A stretch of 64,000 nt of DNA from Pseudoflavonifractor intestinihominis (GCF_040096055.1 NZ_JBBMFK010000018.1:5698-69697), one strand, 5' to 3'. Shown: positions 14,874-23,738, counted from the first letter of the stretch. Notes: generated by a model not told the origin, from the sequence alone. Translations and numbers: made by a program.

Positions 14874-14916
14874 AAAAATGCAGGAAATTACCGCACGGTA
14901 ATTTCCTGCATTTTTT
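14872..14916. terminator. bidirectional terminator
   Basis: AAAAAAATGCAGGAAATTACCG pairs with CGGTAATTTCCTGCATTTTTT around a 2-base centre (arms 14872-14893 / 14896-14916). It serves the ABC gene from the left and the TetR gene from the right. Confidence 0.85.
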
Positions 14917-14954
14917 GTGTATTTTCTCTCCGGTTCAACCGGTTTGATTTTTTC

Positions 14955-15587
14955 TCATCTGGCATTGGCCGCCCGGATGGCCTCCAGCCCAGCCGTCTCC
15001 ATCCGCAGAATGGTGAGACGGGAGGCAAACCACGCGTCGTTCTTGGTCCAGTTCAGGGCGCTGTTCACCTCGTAGGACCCGGCGAGCATATACCGGAAGA
15101 TCCGCTCCGCCTGGTCCTGGGAGATATGGCAGTACTCCATGATATCCGGGACCACGCTGGGCTTCATCATGCGGAAGAGCTTGTTCTTGATGTACTCCGA
15201 GATGGTCCTGTCCTGGAAGAGGACACGGTATTTGGGCGTATCCGCGATACGCTGGCAGGTGGGCAGGTCGCTGTTGTGCTCCCGCAGCTTCTCCACCGTG
15301 TCAAACTGGGCCAGGTAGTTCAGCCGCTGGGGCATGGTCATGGACAGCGTGGTGGAGGAGTACTCCGCCACCTCAAAGGCCTCGTCGATGAGCTCGTCCA
15401 GCACCTGGTCCAGCGAGTCGTAGTGGCTGTAAAAGGTGGTGCGGGTGATCTGGGCCGCCCCGCACACGGCGCTGATGCTCAGCTTTTCAAAGTCCTTCTC
15501 CCCCATCAGCTCCAGCAGCGCGTCCTTGATCGCGTTTTTGGTAAAGGTCACCCGCCGGTCCTCCCGGCCGGATCGTGCGTTCGCCAT
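14955..15587 (-). CDS. TetR/AcrR-family regulator
   Basis: 210 residues. The N-terminal HTH reads TFTKNAIKDALLELMGEKDF and ISAVCGAAQITRTTFYSHYDSLDQVL (residues about 14-60), followed by an all-helical ligand domain. It is divergent from the GH3 glycosidase gene, with a 230-bp shared upstream region holding a 12-bp palindrome, so it most likely controls the glycosidase and itself. The ligand is not predictable. Its GC content matches the host-like neighbours. Confidence 0.85.
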   Translation of the reverse strand: MANARSGREDRRVTFTKNAIKDALLELMGEKDFEKLSISAVCGAAQITRTTFYSHYDSLDQVLDELIDEAFEVAEYSSTTLSMTMPQRLNYLAQFDTVEKLREHNSDLPTCQRIADTPKYRVLFQDRTISEYIKNKLFRMMKPSVVPDIMEYCHISQDQAERIFRYMLAGSYEVNSALNWTKNDAWFASRLTILRMETAGLEAIRAANAR

Positions 15588-15694
15588 ACTACCACCTCAG
15601 GGTCATTATCCCACACAGCTGTACACACTGTCAAGGAAAGTACGGAATTGTCATTTTTGTTCACCTGCTGGACAAGTTCCCCTGTTTCGTCCAG

Positions 15695-15706
15695 AACTGT
15701 ACAGTT
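15695..15706. promoter_or_regulatory. AACTGTACAGTT palindrome, TetR operator candidate
   Basis: A perfect 12-bp palindrome between the divergent TetR and GH3 genes, with a partly similar AGCTGTACACACTGTC at about 15618-15632. A TATAAT box for the GH3 direction lies at 15744-15749; its -35 (CTTATC) is poor, so activation or another start may be involved. Confidence 0.5.
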
Positions 15707-15817
15707 TTGTCCAAACTGCTCTTATCATTCAGGGCCTGATCTGTATAATTTTTCTCAGAAGAGGTCCCGACCGCCGGAAGGGACCGGGACAGAAAAACTG
15801 GTTTAGGAGGGAACCTC

Positions 15818-18694
15818 ATGATCAATTTCGAAATGGAAGACGTCATCAGCGTGCTGCAAAACTGCGCCCCCTACCTCATCGCGCTGGGCATTGTCCTTCT
15901 GGTGGGAATCATCGTGCTCATCGCCGTCCGGGGGCGGCCCCGGCCCCAGAAGTTCCTGATCCGGGCCCAGGCCGGTCTGGCCATGGCCCTGGCCGCTGTG
16001 CTGGCCGTCAACGGCATCATGCTGGGCGGCGTCTCCGCCCTGCTGGACCTGGTGTTGGTGGAACAGGTGAAGATCAGCGACGGTACTCTGGACACCGCTG
16101 AGGACACCGCCGTGCAGATTGCCGAGGAGGGCTTCGTCCTCCTGCAGAACGACGGCGACACCCTGCCCCTCACCGACGTGACCAGCCTGAACCTGTTCGG
16201 CTGGGCCAGCGCCAACCCCATCTACGGCGGCACCGGCTCCGGCGGCATCAACGCCCTGTACGACATCGTCAGCCTCCAGCAGGGGCTGGAGCAGGCCGGA
16301 TTTGCGGTCAACCAGGAGCTGCTGGACTTCTACACCGCCTACTCCTCCCAGCGCCCCGACATGACCATCACCACCCAGTCCTGGACCCTGTACGAGCCCC
16401 CGGTGAGCACCTACTCCCAGGAGATGCTGGACAACGCCAGAGAATTCTCCGACGTGGCGGTCGTCACCCTGGCCCGCCTGGCCGGCGAGGGACACAACGA
16501 CATGCCCATGGCCATGTCCGAGGCCGGCTACGACAACAACTCCGACGCGTACGACGATTTCCAGCCCGACGACCACTACCTCCAGCTCTCCCAGACTGAG
16601 CGGGACATGATCGACATGGTCTGCGACAATTTCGACACCGTCATCCTTCTGCTCAACAGCGGCAACCCCATGGAGCTGGGCTTTGTGGACGACTATGAGC
16701 AGATCAAGTCGGTGCTGTGGTGCCCCGGCCCCGGCAACGTGGGCTTCACCGCCCTGGGCGAGATCCTGCGGGGCACGGTGAACCCCTCGGGCAAGAGCAC
16801 CGACACCTTTGCCTACAACCTGAAAAACGCCCCCTGGTGGAACAACTACGAGGACTACCACTACTCCAACATGGAGCAGCTGGCGGTGGAGGGCATGAAC
16901 TCCGGCGTGTCCCAGACCTACTATCCCTCCTTCACCAACTACGTGGAGGGCATCTACGTGGGCTACAAGTTCTACGAGACGGCCGCCGCCGAGGGCCTCA
17001 TCGACTACGATGCCGAGGTCCAGTACCCCTTTGGCCACGGCCTGAGCTACACAACCTTCTCCCAGACCATGAGTGAGCTGGACGTCACCGACACCGAATT
17101 CTCCTTTGACGTCACCGTCACCAACACCGGCTCTGTGGCGGGCAAGGACGTGGTGGAGGTCTTCTACAACCCACCCTATCTCAACGGCGGCGTGGAGAAG
17201 TCGGTGGCCAACCTGCTGGACTTTGAAAAGACCGGGCTCCTCCAGCCCGGCGAGAGCCAGACCATCTCCTTCACCTTTGCCCTGGAGGACATGGCCTCCT
17301 ACGACTACCGGGACGCCAGGGCCTACATTCTGGACCCGGGGGAGTATGTCATCTCCGTCAACAGCGACTCCCACACCATCCTGGACCAGAAGGCCCTGAC
17401 CCTGTCCTCCAAAATCGTATACGACGGCCAGGAGGGCCGGGCCAGCGACGACCTCACCGCCACCAACCGGTTTGATGACTGTGCCGGCGACGTGGAGTAC
17501 CTGTCCCGTGCCGACCACTTCGCCAACTACGACCGGGCCACCGCCGCCCCCGCCTCCACGGAGATGTCCCAGGAGCTGGTGGCGCAGTACCACCTGAACA
17601 GCAACTTTGACCCCGGCACCTATCTGGACCCCGACGCGGTCATGCCCACCACCGGGGCGGACAACGGCCTGACCCTGGCGGACATGCGTGGCCTGGACTA
17701 TGACGACCCCCAGTGGGAGCTGCTGCTGGACCAGCTCACCGTGGACGACATGGCCAATATGATCGCCCTGTGCGGCTACCAGACGCCCGCCATGGAGTCG
17801 GTGGGCAAGCCCCAGACCCTTGACATGGACGGCCCGGCCGCCATCAACAACAACTTCACCGGCTACGGCTCCCTGGGCTTCCCCATTGAGATCGTCATCG
17901 CCAACACCTGGAGCAAGGACCTGGCCACCCAGTGGGGCGAGACCATGGGCCAGATGTGCGTGGAGATGGGCATCCAGGGCTGGTACGCCCCGGCCATGAA
18001 CACCCACCGCAGCCCCTTCGGCGGGCGGAACTACGAGTATTTCTCCGAGGACGGCGTGCTGGCCGGGCGCATCGCCTCCGGCGCCGTGCAGGGCGCCATG
18101 AGCAAGGGGGTCTACTCCTACATCAAGCACTTCGCCGCCTACGACTTCAACGGCAAAATGGTGTGCGTCTGGACCAACGAACAGGCCCTGCGGGAGATCT
18201 ATCTGAAGCCCTTTGAGATCTGCGTGAAAGAAGGAAACGCCAACGCCGTCATGGTCTCCTGGAGTTTCCTGGGCATCAAGTGGACCGGCGAAAACAGCAG
18301 CCTGATGAACACGGTCCTCCGGGACGAGTGGGGCTTCCGCGGCATGGCCATCACCGACTTTTTCCGCAACAACGGCCATGGCTTCATGAACGCCGACGCC
18401 GCCCTGGCCAATGGGGTGGACGGCATGCTGGCCACCGTGGAGGGCGGCCCCAACTTCGTCACCGACCGCACCAATCCCTCCTCTGTCTCCGACATGCGCC
18501 GCGCCTGCAAAAACGTGATGTACACCGTGGTGCAGAGCTATCTCTACGACGAGGACTACCAGGGCCAGCAGGGCGTGGGCTGGCGGACCTATCTCTACAT
18601 CGCCGACGCCGCGGCCGCCGTGGTGCTCATCGGCCTGGAGGTCCTGGTGCTGAAAAGCTACAGGAAGCGCAGGGACAGCGCCGCGATGCGCTGA
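15818..18694 (+). CDS. membrane-anchored, domain-permuted GH3 beta-glycosidase
   Basis: 958 residues. Two hydrophobic segments (about 19-37 and 50-80) anchor the N-terminus. The GH3 C-terminal alpha/beta sandwich comes first (EEGFVLLQNDGDTLPL at 103 through YPFGHGLSYTTF at about 404). A fibronectin III-like domain follows (about 415-540). The TIM-barrel domain is last (about 640-890), with YAPAMNTHRSPFGGRNYEYF and IKHFAAYDFN. The nucleophile position falls at Asp847 in AITDFF. A final hydrophobic helix (about 930-950) and a basic tail follow. This swapped order is known in some ruminococcal and Butyrivibrio beta-glucosidases. It hydrolyses beta-linked sugars at the cell surface; substrate unknown. 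It starts after AGGAGGG and is divergent from a TetR regulator. Confidence 0.85.
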   Translation: MINFEMEDVISVLQNCAPYLIALGIVLLVGIIVLIAVRGRPRPQKFLIRAQAGLAMALAAVLAVNGIMLGGVSALLDLVLVEQVKISDGTLDTAEDTAVQIAEEGFVLLQNDGDTLPLTDVTSLNLFGWASANPIYGGTGSGGINALYDIVSLQQGLEQAGFAVNQELLDFYTAYSSQRPDMTITTQSWTLYEPPVSTYSQEMLDNAREFSDVAVVTLARLAGEGHNDMPMAMSEAGYDNNSDAYDDFQPDDHYLQLSQTERDMIDMVCDNFDTVILLLNSGNPMELGFVDDYEQIKSVLWCPGPGNVGFTALGEILRGTVNPSGKSTDTFAYNLKNAPWWNNYEDYHYSNMEQLAVEGMNSGVSQTYYPSFTNYVEGIYVGYKFYETAAAEGLIDYDAEVQYPFGHGLSYTTFSQTMSELDVTDTEFSFDVTVTNTGSVAGKDVVEVFYNPPYLNGGVEKSVANLLDFEKTGLLQPGESQTISFTFALEDMASYDYRDARAYILDPGEYVISVNSDSHTILDQKALTLSSKIVYDGQEGRASDDLTATNRFDDCAGDVEYLSRADHFANYDRATAAPASTEMSQELVAQYHLNSNFDPGTYLDPDAVMPTTGADNGLTLADMRGLDYDDPQWELLLDQLTVDDMANMIALCGYQTPAMESVGKPQTLDMDGPAAINNNFTGYGSLGFPIEIVIANTWSKDLATQWGETMGQMCVEMGIQGWYAPAMNTHRSPFGGRNYEYFSEDGVLAGRIASGAVQGAMSKGVYSYIKHFAAYDFNGKMVCVWTNEQALREIYLKPFEICVKEGNANAVMVSWSFLGIKWTGENSSLMNTVLRDEWGFRGMAITDFFRNNGHGFMNADAALANGVDGMLATVEGGPNFVTDRTNPSSVSDMRRACKNVMYTVVQSYLYDEDYQGQQGVGWRTYLYIADAAAAVVLIGLEVLVLKSYRKRRDSAAMR

Positions 18695-18724
18695 TTCCCC
18701 CCCTTTGCCGGACCCCCTACAAAG

Positions 18725-18765
18725 ATCCGGCCGCCGGCGAGCATGGCGCCGGCGGCCGGATTTTT
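18725..18765 (+). terminator. terminator of the GH3 gene
   Basis: A 15-bp perfect GC-rich stem, 18725-18739 with 18747-18761, followed by T's. Confidence 0.85.
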
Positions 18766-18775
18766 GGGAAAGAAG

Positions 18776-19582
18776 GTGACTGCTCTGAAGCTGACACAGA
18801 TTCGCAACGCCACCGTCCTGCTGGAGTACGCCGGCGTCCGGTTCCTCCTGGACCCCATGCTCTCCCCCAGGGGCGCCCTGCCCCCCTGCCACAGCCGGGT
18901 CCGTCCCGAGACCCGCAATCCCCTGTGCGACCTGCCCTGCCCGGCAGAGGCCCTCTTGGACGCGGACGGGGTCATCATCACCCACCTCCATCCGGGGCAC
19001 TTTGACCAGGCGGCGGCCAGGCTGCTCCCCAGAGACAGTCCGGTCTTTGCCCAGAACCAGCGGGACCTGGAGATCCTGCAATACTACGGCTTCCGGCAGG
19101 TCCGGGTGCTGGGGCGGGACACGGCCTTTTCCGGGGTGACCCTGACCAGAATCCCCGGGCGCCACGGGAACTGGGAGGCAGATCTCCTGGACCGGCTGGG
19201 CAGCGTATCCGGGGTGGTGTTCCGCGCTCCGGACGAGCCCTGCCTCTACGCCACGGGGGACACCGTCTGGTGCCCCGGCGTGGAACAGGCGCTCCGTGAC
19301 TTCCGCCCCCATGTGGTGCTGGCCAATGCCGGGGGCAACATGGGCTGCCAGCACCGGGTCAACATGGGAAAGGAGGATGTTCTGGCCCTCCACCAGGCCC
19401 TCCCCTCGGCCCTCATCGTGGCCACCCACATGGAGGACATGAACCACTGGACCCTGTCCAGGGCGGAGCTGCGGGCCTTTGCCCGGGAAATGGATTTCCG
19501 GCTATACGCGCCTGAAAACGGGGAGAGCCTTCGGATATGCCGGGATCGGACCGGCCTCCGCGCTGTCGTAGAAGAGGCTTAA
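18776..19582 (+). CDS. MBL-fold metal-dependent hydrolase
   Basis: About 268 residues. KLTQIRNATVLLEYAGVRFLLDP opens a metallo-beta-lactamase fold of the UlaG/RomA type. The metal-binding motif appears as THLHPGHFD (HxHxxHxD-like with Pro/Gly inserted), with further ligands in ATGDT and VATHMED. Start choice is uncertain. An ATG at 18743 is inside the terminator loop and unlikely. GTG at 18776 is used here, but AGAAGGTGA could instead serve as SD for a CTG at 18785, where family members begin with MKLTQI. A terminator follows. The substrate is unknown. Confidence 0.75.
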   Translation: MTALKLTQIRNATVLLEYAGVRFLLDPMLSPRGALPPCHSRVRPETRNPLCDLPCPAEALLDADGVIITHLHPGHFDQAAARLLPRDSPVFAQNQRDLEILQYYGFRQVRVLGRDTAFSGVTLTRIPGRHGNWEADLLDRLGSVSGVVFRAPDEPCLYATGDTVWCPGVEQALRDFRPHVVLANAGGNMGCQHRVNMGKEDVLALHQALPSALIVATHMEDMNHWTLSRAELRAFAREMDFRLYAPENGESLRICRDRTGLRAVVEEA

Positions 19583-19596
19583 GGACATGGGCGCAG

Positions 19597-19633
19597 CAAA
19601 AACCGGGACCGTCAAGAGGCGGTCCCGGTTTTC
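19597..19633. terminator. terminator after the MBL-fold gene
   Basis: AAAACCGGGACCG pairs with CGGTCCCGGTTTT (about 19598-19611 / 19620-19632). It can work in both directions between two convergent genes. Confidence 0.8.
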
Positions 19634-19654
19634 GCTCTTCCGCAGGGCATGCGT

Positions 19655-19918
19655 CTACGGCTCTATCTTTTCGATTTTGAACACGTTGATCACATCCACA
19701 TCAGGGCAGCGGAACACCGCCGTGCCCTCCGGCTGCCCCGGTATGGCGCCCCCATACCGCAGGATGTCGATATAGGGGAATGCCACATGCATGGCCATGG
19801 GACACAGCCGTCCCCGCTCCGTGTCAAAATCGAACGTGTCCCCCACGCGGTGCCCCCGATGGCAGCCGCAGGGGCCTTTGCGGTCGATCAGGGTCAGGCG
19901 GATCTTGGGTCTCTCCAC
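19655..19918 (-). CDS. TIGR04076 family protein
   Basis: 87 residues. IRLTLIDRKGPCGCHRGHRVGDTF, then LCPMAMHVAFPYIDILRYGG and VFRCPDVDV, are the conserved blocks of TIGR04076, a small Cys-containing family of unknown function common in gut anaerobes. It lies just downstream of an HxlR regulator on the same strand (19-base gap) and may be cotranscribed with it. Confidence 0.75.
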   Translation of the reverse strand: MERPKIRLTLIDRKGPCGCHRGHRVGDTFDFDTERGRLCPMAMHVAFPYIDILRYGGAIPGQPEGTAVFRCPDVDVINVFKIEKIEP

Positions 19919-19937
19919 AGGGCCCCCTCCTTCCGTT

Positions 19938-20285
19938 TCACAGTCTGTTTCGCTCGCCCCAGTCGCACATCTGGTCTAGGATGGGGATCAGAGACCTTCC
20001 CCGCTCCGTCAGGCTGTACTCCACCTTGGGCGGGATCTGGGGATACTCCTCCCGGTGGACCAGCTGATCCGCCTCCAGCTCCTTCAGGGTGGCGCTGAGG
20101 GTCTTGTAGGAGATCCCACCGATATACTTCTTCATCTCGTTGAACCGGACCACCCCAAAACACATGAGGGTGTAGAGGATGGTCATCTTATACTTCCCGC
20201 TGATCAGCGACAGGGTATAGCTGAAACCCGTATCCGCCAGATTGGCGGTGGAAATGCAGGCTCTGTACGCTTCTGCCTCTCCCAT
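19938..20285 (-). CDS. HxlR-family transcription regulator
   Basis: 115 residues from MGEAEAYRACISTANLADTG. TLSLISGKYKMTILYTLMCFG, RFNEMKKYIGGISYKTLSATLKELEADQLV and the wing HREEYPQIPPKVEYSLTERG are the HxlR winged helix. The ATG at 20285 has AAGGAG at 8 nt; the longer frame to 20360 lacks this. It is divergent from a flavin reductase-like gene. HxlR regulators of the YodB/HypR kind sense electrophiles or oxidants, often through Cys. Here Cys9 and the Cys in TLMCFG are candidates. It probably represses the adjacent flavoprotein gene. Confidence 0.85.
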   Translation of the reverse strand: MGEAEAYRACISTANLADTGFSYTLSLISGKYKMTILYTLMCFGVVRFNEMKKYIGGISYKTLSATLKELEADQLVHREEYPQIPPKVEYSLTERGRSLIPILDQMCDWGERNRL

Positions 20286-20322
20286 TTGACACTCTCCTTT
20301 TGGTAAGTACCAAACCTCGATG

Positions 20323-20351
20323 CAAGTATCGCACCAAAATGTGCGTACTTG
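20323..20351. promoter_or_regulatory. HxlR operator candidate overlapping a promoter
   Basis: Inverted repeat CAAGTATCGCAC / GTGCGTACTTG (one bulge). It overlaps the -35 of a likely promoter, TTGTTC (20349-20354), 16-base spacer, TATGAT with extended TG (20368-20376), reading toward the flavoprotein gene. Confidence 0.55.
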
Positions 20352-20428
20352 TTCTTTCACCAGTTCTTGCTATGATTGTAATATCAGGTGGGAAGAAAGT
20401 CAATCTCACACAGACAAGGAGGAGCATT

Positions 20429-20974
20429 ATGAGCAAGAACGTGGTTGTGATCACCGGCAGTCCCCGCAGGAACGGCAACAGCTTTGCCATGACCGACAGC
20501 TTTATCAAGGCCGCGAAGGCAAAGGGACACACCGTGACCCGTTTTGACGCGGCCATGATGAAGATCGGCGGCTGCCGGGCCTGTGAGACCTGCTTCAGCA
20601 CCGGGAAGGCCTGCACCTTTGACGACGATTTCAACACCATCGCCCCGGCCATCCTGGAGGCCGACGCCATCGTCTTCACCATGCCGGTCTACTGGTACTC
20701 CATCCCCGCCCAGATCAAGGGGGTCATCGACCGGATCTACTCCCTGGTGGTGGGCGGCAAGGACATAGCCGGAAAGGAGTGCGCCCTGATCGCCTGCTGC
20801 GAGGAGGAGGACCTGTCCGTGCTGGACGGCGTACGGGTCCCCATGGAGCGCACCGCCGCGCTGAACAAGTGGAAGATGGTGGGCGAGGTGCTGGTGCCCG
20901 GCGTCCTCAAGCCCGGCGATATTGAGAAAACCGACGGCTGCCGGAAGGCCGCCGCCCTGGCCGACAAGATCTGA
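20429..20974 (+). CDS. flavodoxin-like NAD(P)H-dependent FMN reductase
   Basis: 181 residues. VVVITGSPRRNGNSFAMTDSF is the FMN phosphate-binding loop of the NADPH-dependent FMN reductase family. CRACETCFSTGKACTFDDDF is the Cys-rich segment of the iron-sulfur-flavoprotein/MdaB-like subgroup, and VFTMPVYWYSIPAQIKGVIDR is the second flavin-contact strand. It probably reduces quinones or other electrophiles and is under control of the divergent HxlR regulator. The ATG at 20429 follows AAGGAGGAG. A terminator follows at 21034. Confidence 0.85.
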   Translation: MSKNVVVITGSPRRNGNSFAMTDSFIKAAKAKGHTVTRFDAAMMKIGGCRACETCFSTGKACTFDDDFNTIAPAILEADAIVFTMPVYWYSIPAQIKGVIDRIYSLVVGGKDIAGKECALIACCEEEDLSVLDGVRVPMERTAALNKWKMVGEVLVPGVLKPGDIEKTDGCRKAAALADKI

Positions 20975-21033
20975 GGTCCTCCCGCTCCGCTGCCCGGCGG
21001 CCCTCCGATTTTGTCTGCCCGATGCACATCACA

Positions 21034-21071
21034 AAGCCCGCCCCGGCGCGTCTGCGCCGTGGGCGGGCTTT
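21034..21071. terminator. bidirectional terminator
   Basis: AAGCCCGCC pairs with GGGCGGGCTT around an inner CGGCGCG/CGCCG stem, between the flavoprotein gene and the convergent P-type ATPase gene. Confidence 0.8.
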
Positions 21072-21116
21072 CTGCCCTCCGGCCCCGGATATCCCCGGGT
21101 CTCCGGAACAGGCGGC

Positions 21117-23003
21117 TCACTCGAATTTCCTGTCGTAGAGCAGGGCCGCGATCAGGACCACAAAGCAGGAGCCGGCATTGTGAACCAGGGCCCCGGTGGT
21201 GGGCGTCAGCATTCCCAGGAGGGAGAGAATGATGGCCACAAGGTTAATGCACATGGACAGCGTGATGCTCAATTTGATGGTCTTTACCGTGGCGTCGGAC
21301 AGGCGCTTCAGGTAGGGGATGCGGGAGAGATCGTCGCGCATCAGGGCGATATCCGCGGCATCCACGGCGATGTCGCTCCCCATGCCCCCCATTGCCACGC
21401 TGACGTCGGCGGTCTTCAGCGCCGGCGCGTCGTTGACCCCGTCGCCGATCATGCAGACCCTGCATCCCCCGCGCCGCAGCTCCTGGATGCTCCCCACCTT
21501 CTCCTCCGGCAGCAGCTCCGCCCGGACATCGGAAATTCCGGCCTGTTGGGCAAAATAGGCGGCTGTTGTCCTGTGGTCGCCGGTGAGCAGAACGGTGCGG
21601 GCCCCCATTCCGGTCAGGCGGGAGACCATGTCCTTTGCCTCCGGGCGCAGCACGTCGGAGAGGGCGATCACGCCCAGACAGCGGTTCCCCTCCGCCACCA
21701 GGACGGAGGCCTTCCCCTGCACGCGCAGTCTCTCCAGGATATCCCGGACGCCGCCGTCAGGGGACACGCCGCTTTCCGCAAGGAAGGCCTCCTTGCCGCA
21801 GAGCAGCGCCCTGCCTTCCACCCGGGCGCTTACCCCCTTGCCTGCCGTCATCCGGAACTCGTCGGAAGTTGGAAGGGCGAGTCCCTCCTCCCTGGCCCGG
21901 GCCACGATGGCCTTGCCCAGCGGATGCTCGCTTCTGGACTCCGCGGCGGCGGCCAGGGTCAGCAGCTCCGCCGCGCTGACCGCGGGATCAAAGGGCAGGA
22001 CGTCGCTGACCTCCAGCCGGCCATAGGTCAGCGTGCCCGTCTTGTCAAAGGCGATGGTGTCCACCTTTCCCATTTTCTCCAAGGCCTCGCCGGACTTGAT
22101 GATCACGCCGTGCTTGGTCGCCTGGCCGATGGCCGCCATAATAGCGGTGGGCGTGGCCAGCACAAGGGCGCAGGGGCAGAACACCACCAGCACGGTGACA
22201 GCCGTGATGATATTCCCCGTCCCCAGGTAGGCGGCCACGGCGATCAGCAGCGCCACCGGCACCAGCCAGCTGGCGCACCGGTCCGCCAGGCGCTGCATGG
22301 GCGCCTGGCTGCTCTCCGCCTCCCGCACCATGCGGATGAGGGTCTGGAGGGAGCTGTCCTCCCCCACCCTGGTGGCCGTGATGTCAATGGCCCCGAAGCG
22401 GTTGATGGTGCCGCAGAACACCCCGTCCCCCACGCCCTTGTCCACAGGCAGGGATTCCCCCGTCATAATAGACTGGTCCACAGAGGTCTCGCCGCTGACG
22501 ATCTCTCCGTCCACCGGGATGGTCTCGCCGGGCAGAATACGCAGCAGGTCCCCCTGCCGGATCTCCTCCGCCGGCACCATCTCCTCCCGCCTGCCGGACA
22601 GCCTGCGCCCCTGCACAGGGGCCAGGCTGAGCAGCTGCTTCAGGCCCTTTTTCGCCCGCTCGGTGGTGGCCTCCTCCAGCAGCGCCCCGATGGCCATGAT
22701 AAAGGCCACCTCGCCCGCCGCAAACAGGTCCCCGATGGCAATGGCGGCGAACATGGCGATGCAGATCAGCAGCGCGGAGGAGATCTTGCTGATGCCGGGG
22801 TTGTGTATGATCCGCCAGACGGCCAGATACAGCAGCGGGATGCCGCTGATGAGCACCGTCACCCAGGCCGGATCAAAGGGCAGGATGCCCGGGTGTCCGC
22901 CCGTCTCCCCCATCAGGTGGGGTACCAGGTCGAACAGCAGAAACACGCCCGCCACAATGGTCATGGGCAGTCCGGCCAGAACATCGCTGACTCTCTTTAT
23001 CAT
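21117..23003 (-). CDS. P1B-type heavy-metal-transporting ATPase
   Basis: 628 residues. No N-terminal metal-binding domain. Actuator TGES at 181-184, transmembrane metal site CPC at 276-278 (FCPCALVLATPTA), phosphorylation site DKTGT at 320-324, HP locus SEHPLGKA, hinge GDGVNDAPAL. The last membrane helices carry HNAGS. The CPC core fits soft-metal or transition-metal export (Cu, Zn/Cd or Fe/Mn-like subclasses); the exact metal is not settled by sequence. The ATG at 23003 has GGGAGG at 7 nt, so the longer frame to 23627 is not the gene. It is divergent from a TetR regulator. Confidence 0.85.
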   Translation of the reverse strand: MIKRVSDVLAGLPMTIVAGVFLLFDLVPHLMGETGGHPGILPFDPAWVTVLISGIPLLYLAVWRIIHNPGISKISSALLICIAMFAAIAIGDLFAAGEVAFIMAIGALLEEATTERAKKGLKQLLSLAPVQGRRLSGRREEMVPAEEIRQGDLLRILPGETIPVDGEIVSGETSVDQSIMTGESLPVDKGVGDGVFCGTINRFGAIDITATRVGEDSSLQTLIRMVREAESSQAPMQRLADRCASWLVPVALLIAVAAYLGTGNIITAVTVLVVFCPCALVLATPTAIMAAIGQATKHGVIIKSGEALEKMGKVDTIAFDKTGTLTYGRLEVSDVLPFDPAVSAAELLTLAAAAESRSEHPLGKAIVARAREEGLALPTSDEFRMTAGKGVSARVEGRALLCGKEAFLAESGVSPDGGVRDILERLRVQGKASVLVAEGNRCLGVIALSDVLRPEAKDMVSRLTGMGARTVLLTGDHRTTAAYFAQQAGISDVRAELLPEEKVGSIQELRRGGCRVCMIGDGVNDAPALKTADVSVAMGGMGSDIAVDAADIALMRDDLSRIPYLKRLSDATVKTIKLSITLSMCINLVAIILSLLGMLTPTTGALVHNAGSCFVVLIAALLYDRKFE

Positions 23004-23121
23004 CCTTCTTCCTCCCTCTGCTTGACAGATACAGAGGCTTTCCGTACAATCAATTTGATAGCAAACACTCTGTTCGTTTTTATTGTAGGGACATGCCGCG
23101 GGAAAGGCAACGGATGATTGG

Positions 23122-23151
23122 GCCCACATGTTCTCTACCGAACATTTGGGC
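23122..23151. promoter_or_regulatory. TetR operator candidate
   Basis: Inverted repeat GCCCACATGTTC (23122-23133) / GAACATTTGGGC (23140-23151), with one mismatched pair, about 25 bases upstream of the TetR start. It suits autoregulation and possibly control of the divergent P-type ATPase. Confidence 0.55.
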
Positions 23152-23174
23152 GGATTTGTACGAAGGGAGCTTGT

Positions 23175-23738
23175 ATGGACAGACGGCAGCAAAAAACGAG
23201 AGCGGCGATCTTTTCCGCCTTCACCGCCCTGCTGGCGGAGAAGGCCTACAGCAAGATCACGGTGCAGGAGATCATCGACGCCGCCAATGTGGGGCGCACC
23301 ACTTTTTACGCCCATTTCGAAACCAAAGACGACCTGCTCAAGGAGCTGTGCGGGGAGCTGTTCGGCCACATCGTCAGCAGCGCCATGGACTGCACCCACA
23401 CCCACGGGCTCTACTCCGACGGCAGCGCGCCGGAGTCCGTGTTCTGCCACCTGCTGCAGCACCTGCAGGAGAACGACCGGAACATCATGGGGCTCCTCTC
23501 CTGTGAGAGCAGCGAGCTCTTCCTGCGCTATTTCCGGGACAGCCTGAATGAGCTGGTGCGGTCCCAGCTGGCCAGCCTGAACCGCGCCCCCAATCCCCGC
23601 ATCCCCCAGGACTTTCTCATCAACCACATATCCGGCAGCTTTGTGGAGATGGTGCTGTGGTGGAGCAGGGGCCGGATGAAGCAGCCCCCGGAGGAGCTGG
23701 ACCGGTATTTCCGGGCCGTCATCGAGCCGGTTCTGTGA
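23175..23738 (+). CDS. TetR-family regulator next to the metal ATPase
   Basis: 187 residues. The HTH reads RAAIFSAFTALLAEKAYSKI and VQEIIDAANVGRTTFYAHFETKDDLL, followed by a TetR_C-like helical domain. The ATG at 23175 follows GAAGGGAG; an earlier in-frame codon at 23118 falls in the operator repeat and is not the start. It is divergent from the P1B ATPase, so metal-linked control is plausible. But TetR proteins more often sense organic ligands, and several His/Cys residues (DCTHTHG) would need testing. Confidence 0.85.
   Translation: MDRRQQKTRAAIFSAFTALLAEKAYSKITVQEIIDAANVGRTTFYAHFETKDDLLKELCGELFGHIVSSAMDCTHTHGLYSDGSAPESVFCHLLQHLQENDRNIMGLLSCESSELFLRYFRDSLNELVRSQLASLNRAPNPRIPQDFLINHISGSFVEMVLWWSRGRMKQPPEELDRYFRAVIEPVL

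Noticed and set aside
18743..18775. ATG at 18743 as start of the MBL-fold gene
   Set aside because: It lies in the loop of the terminator of the previous gene; the family-like N-terminus begins near 18785.
15803..19447. Long minus-strand open frame opposite the GH3 and MBL-fold genes
   Set aside because: Antisense shadow of two recognisable plus-strand genes. It crosses their terminator and has no domain.
20922..23117. Plus-strand frame opposite the P-type ATPase
   Set aside because: Shadow; the minus strand has CPC, DKTGT and GDGVNDAP motifs.
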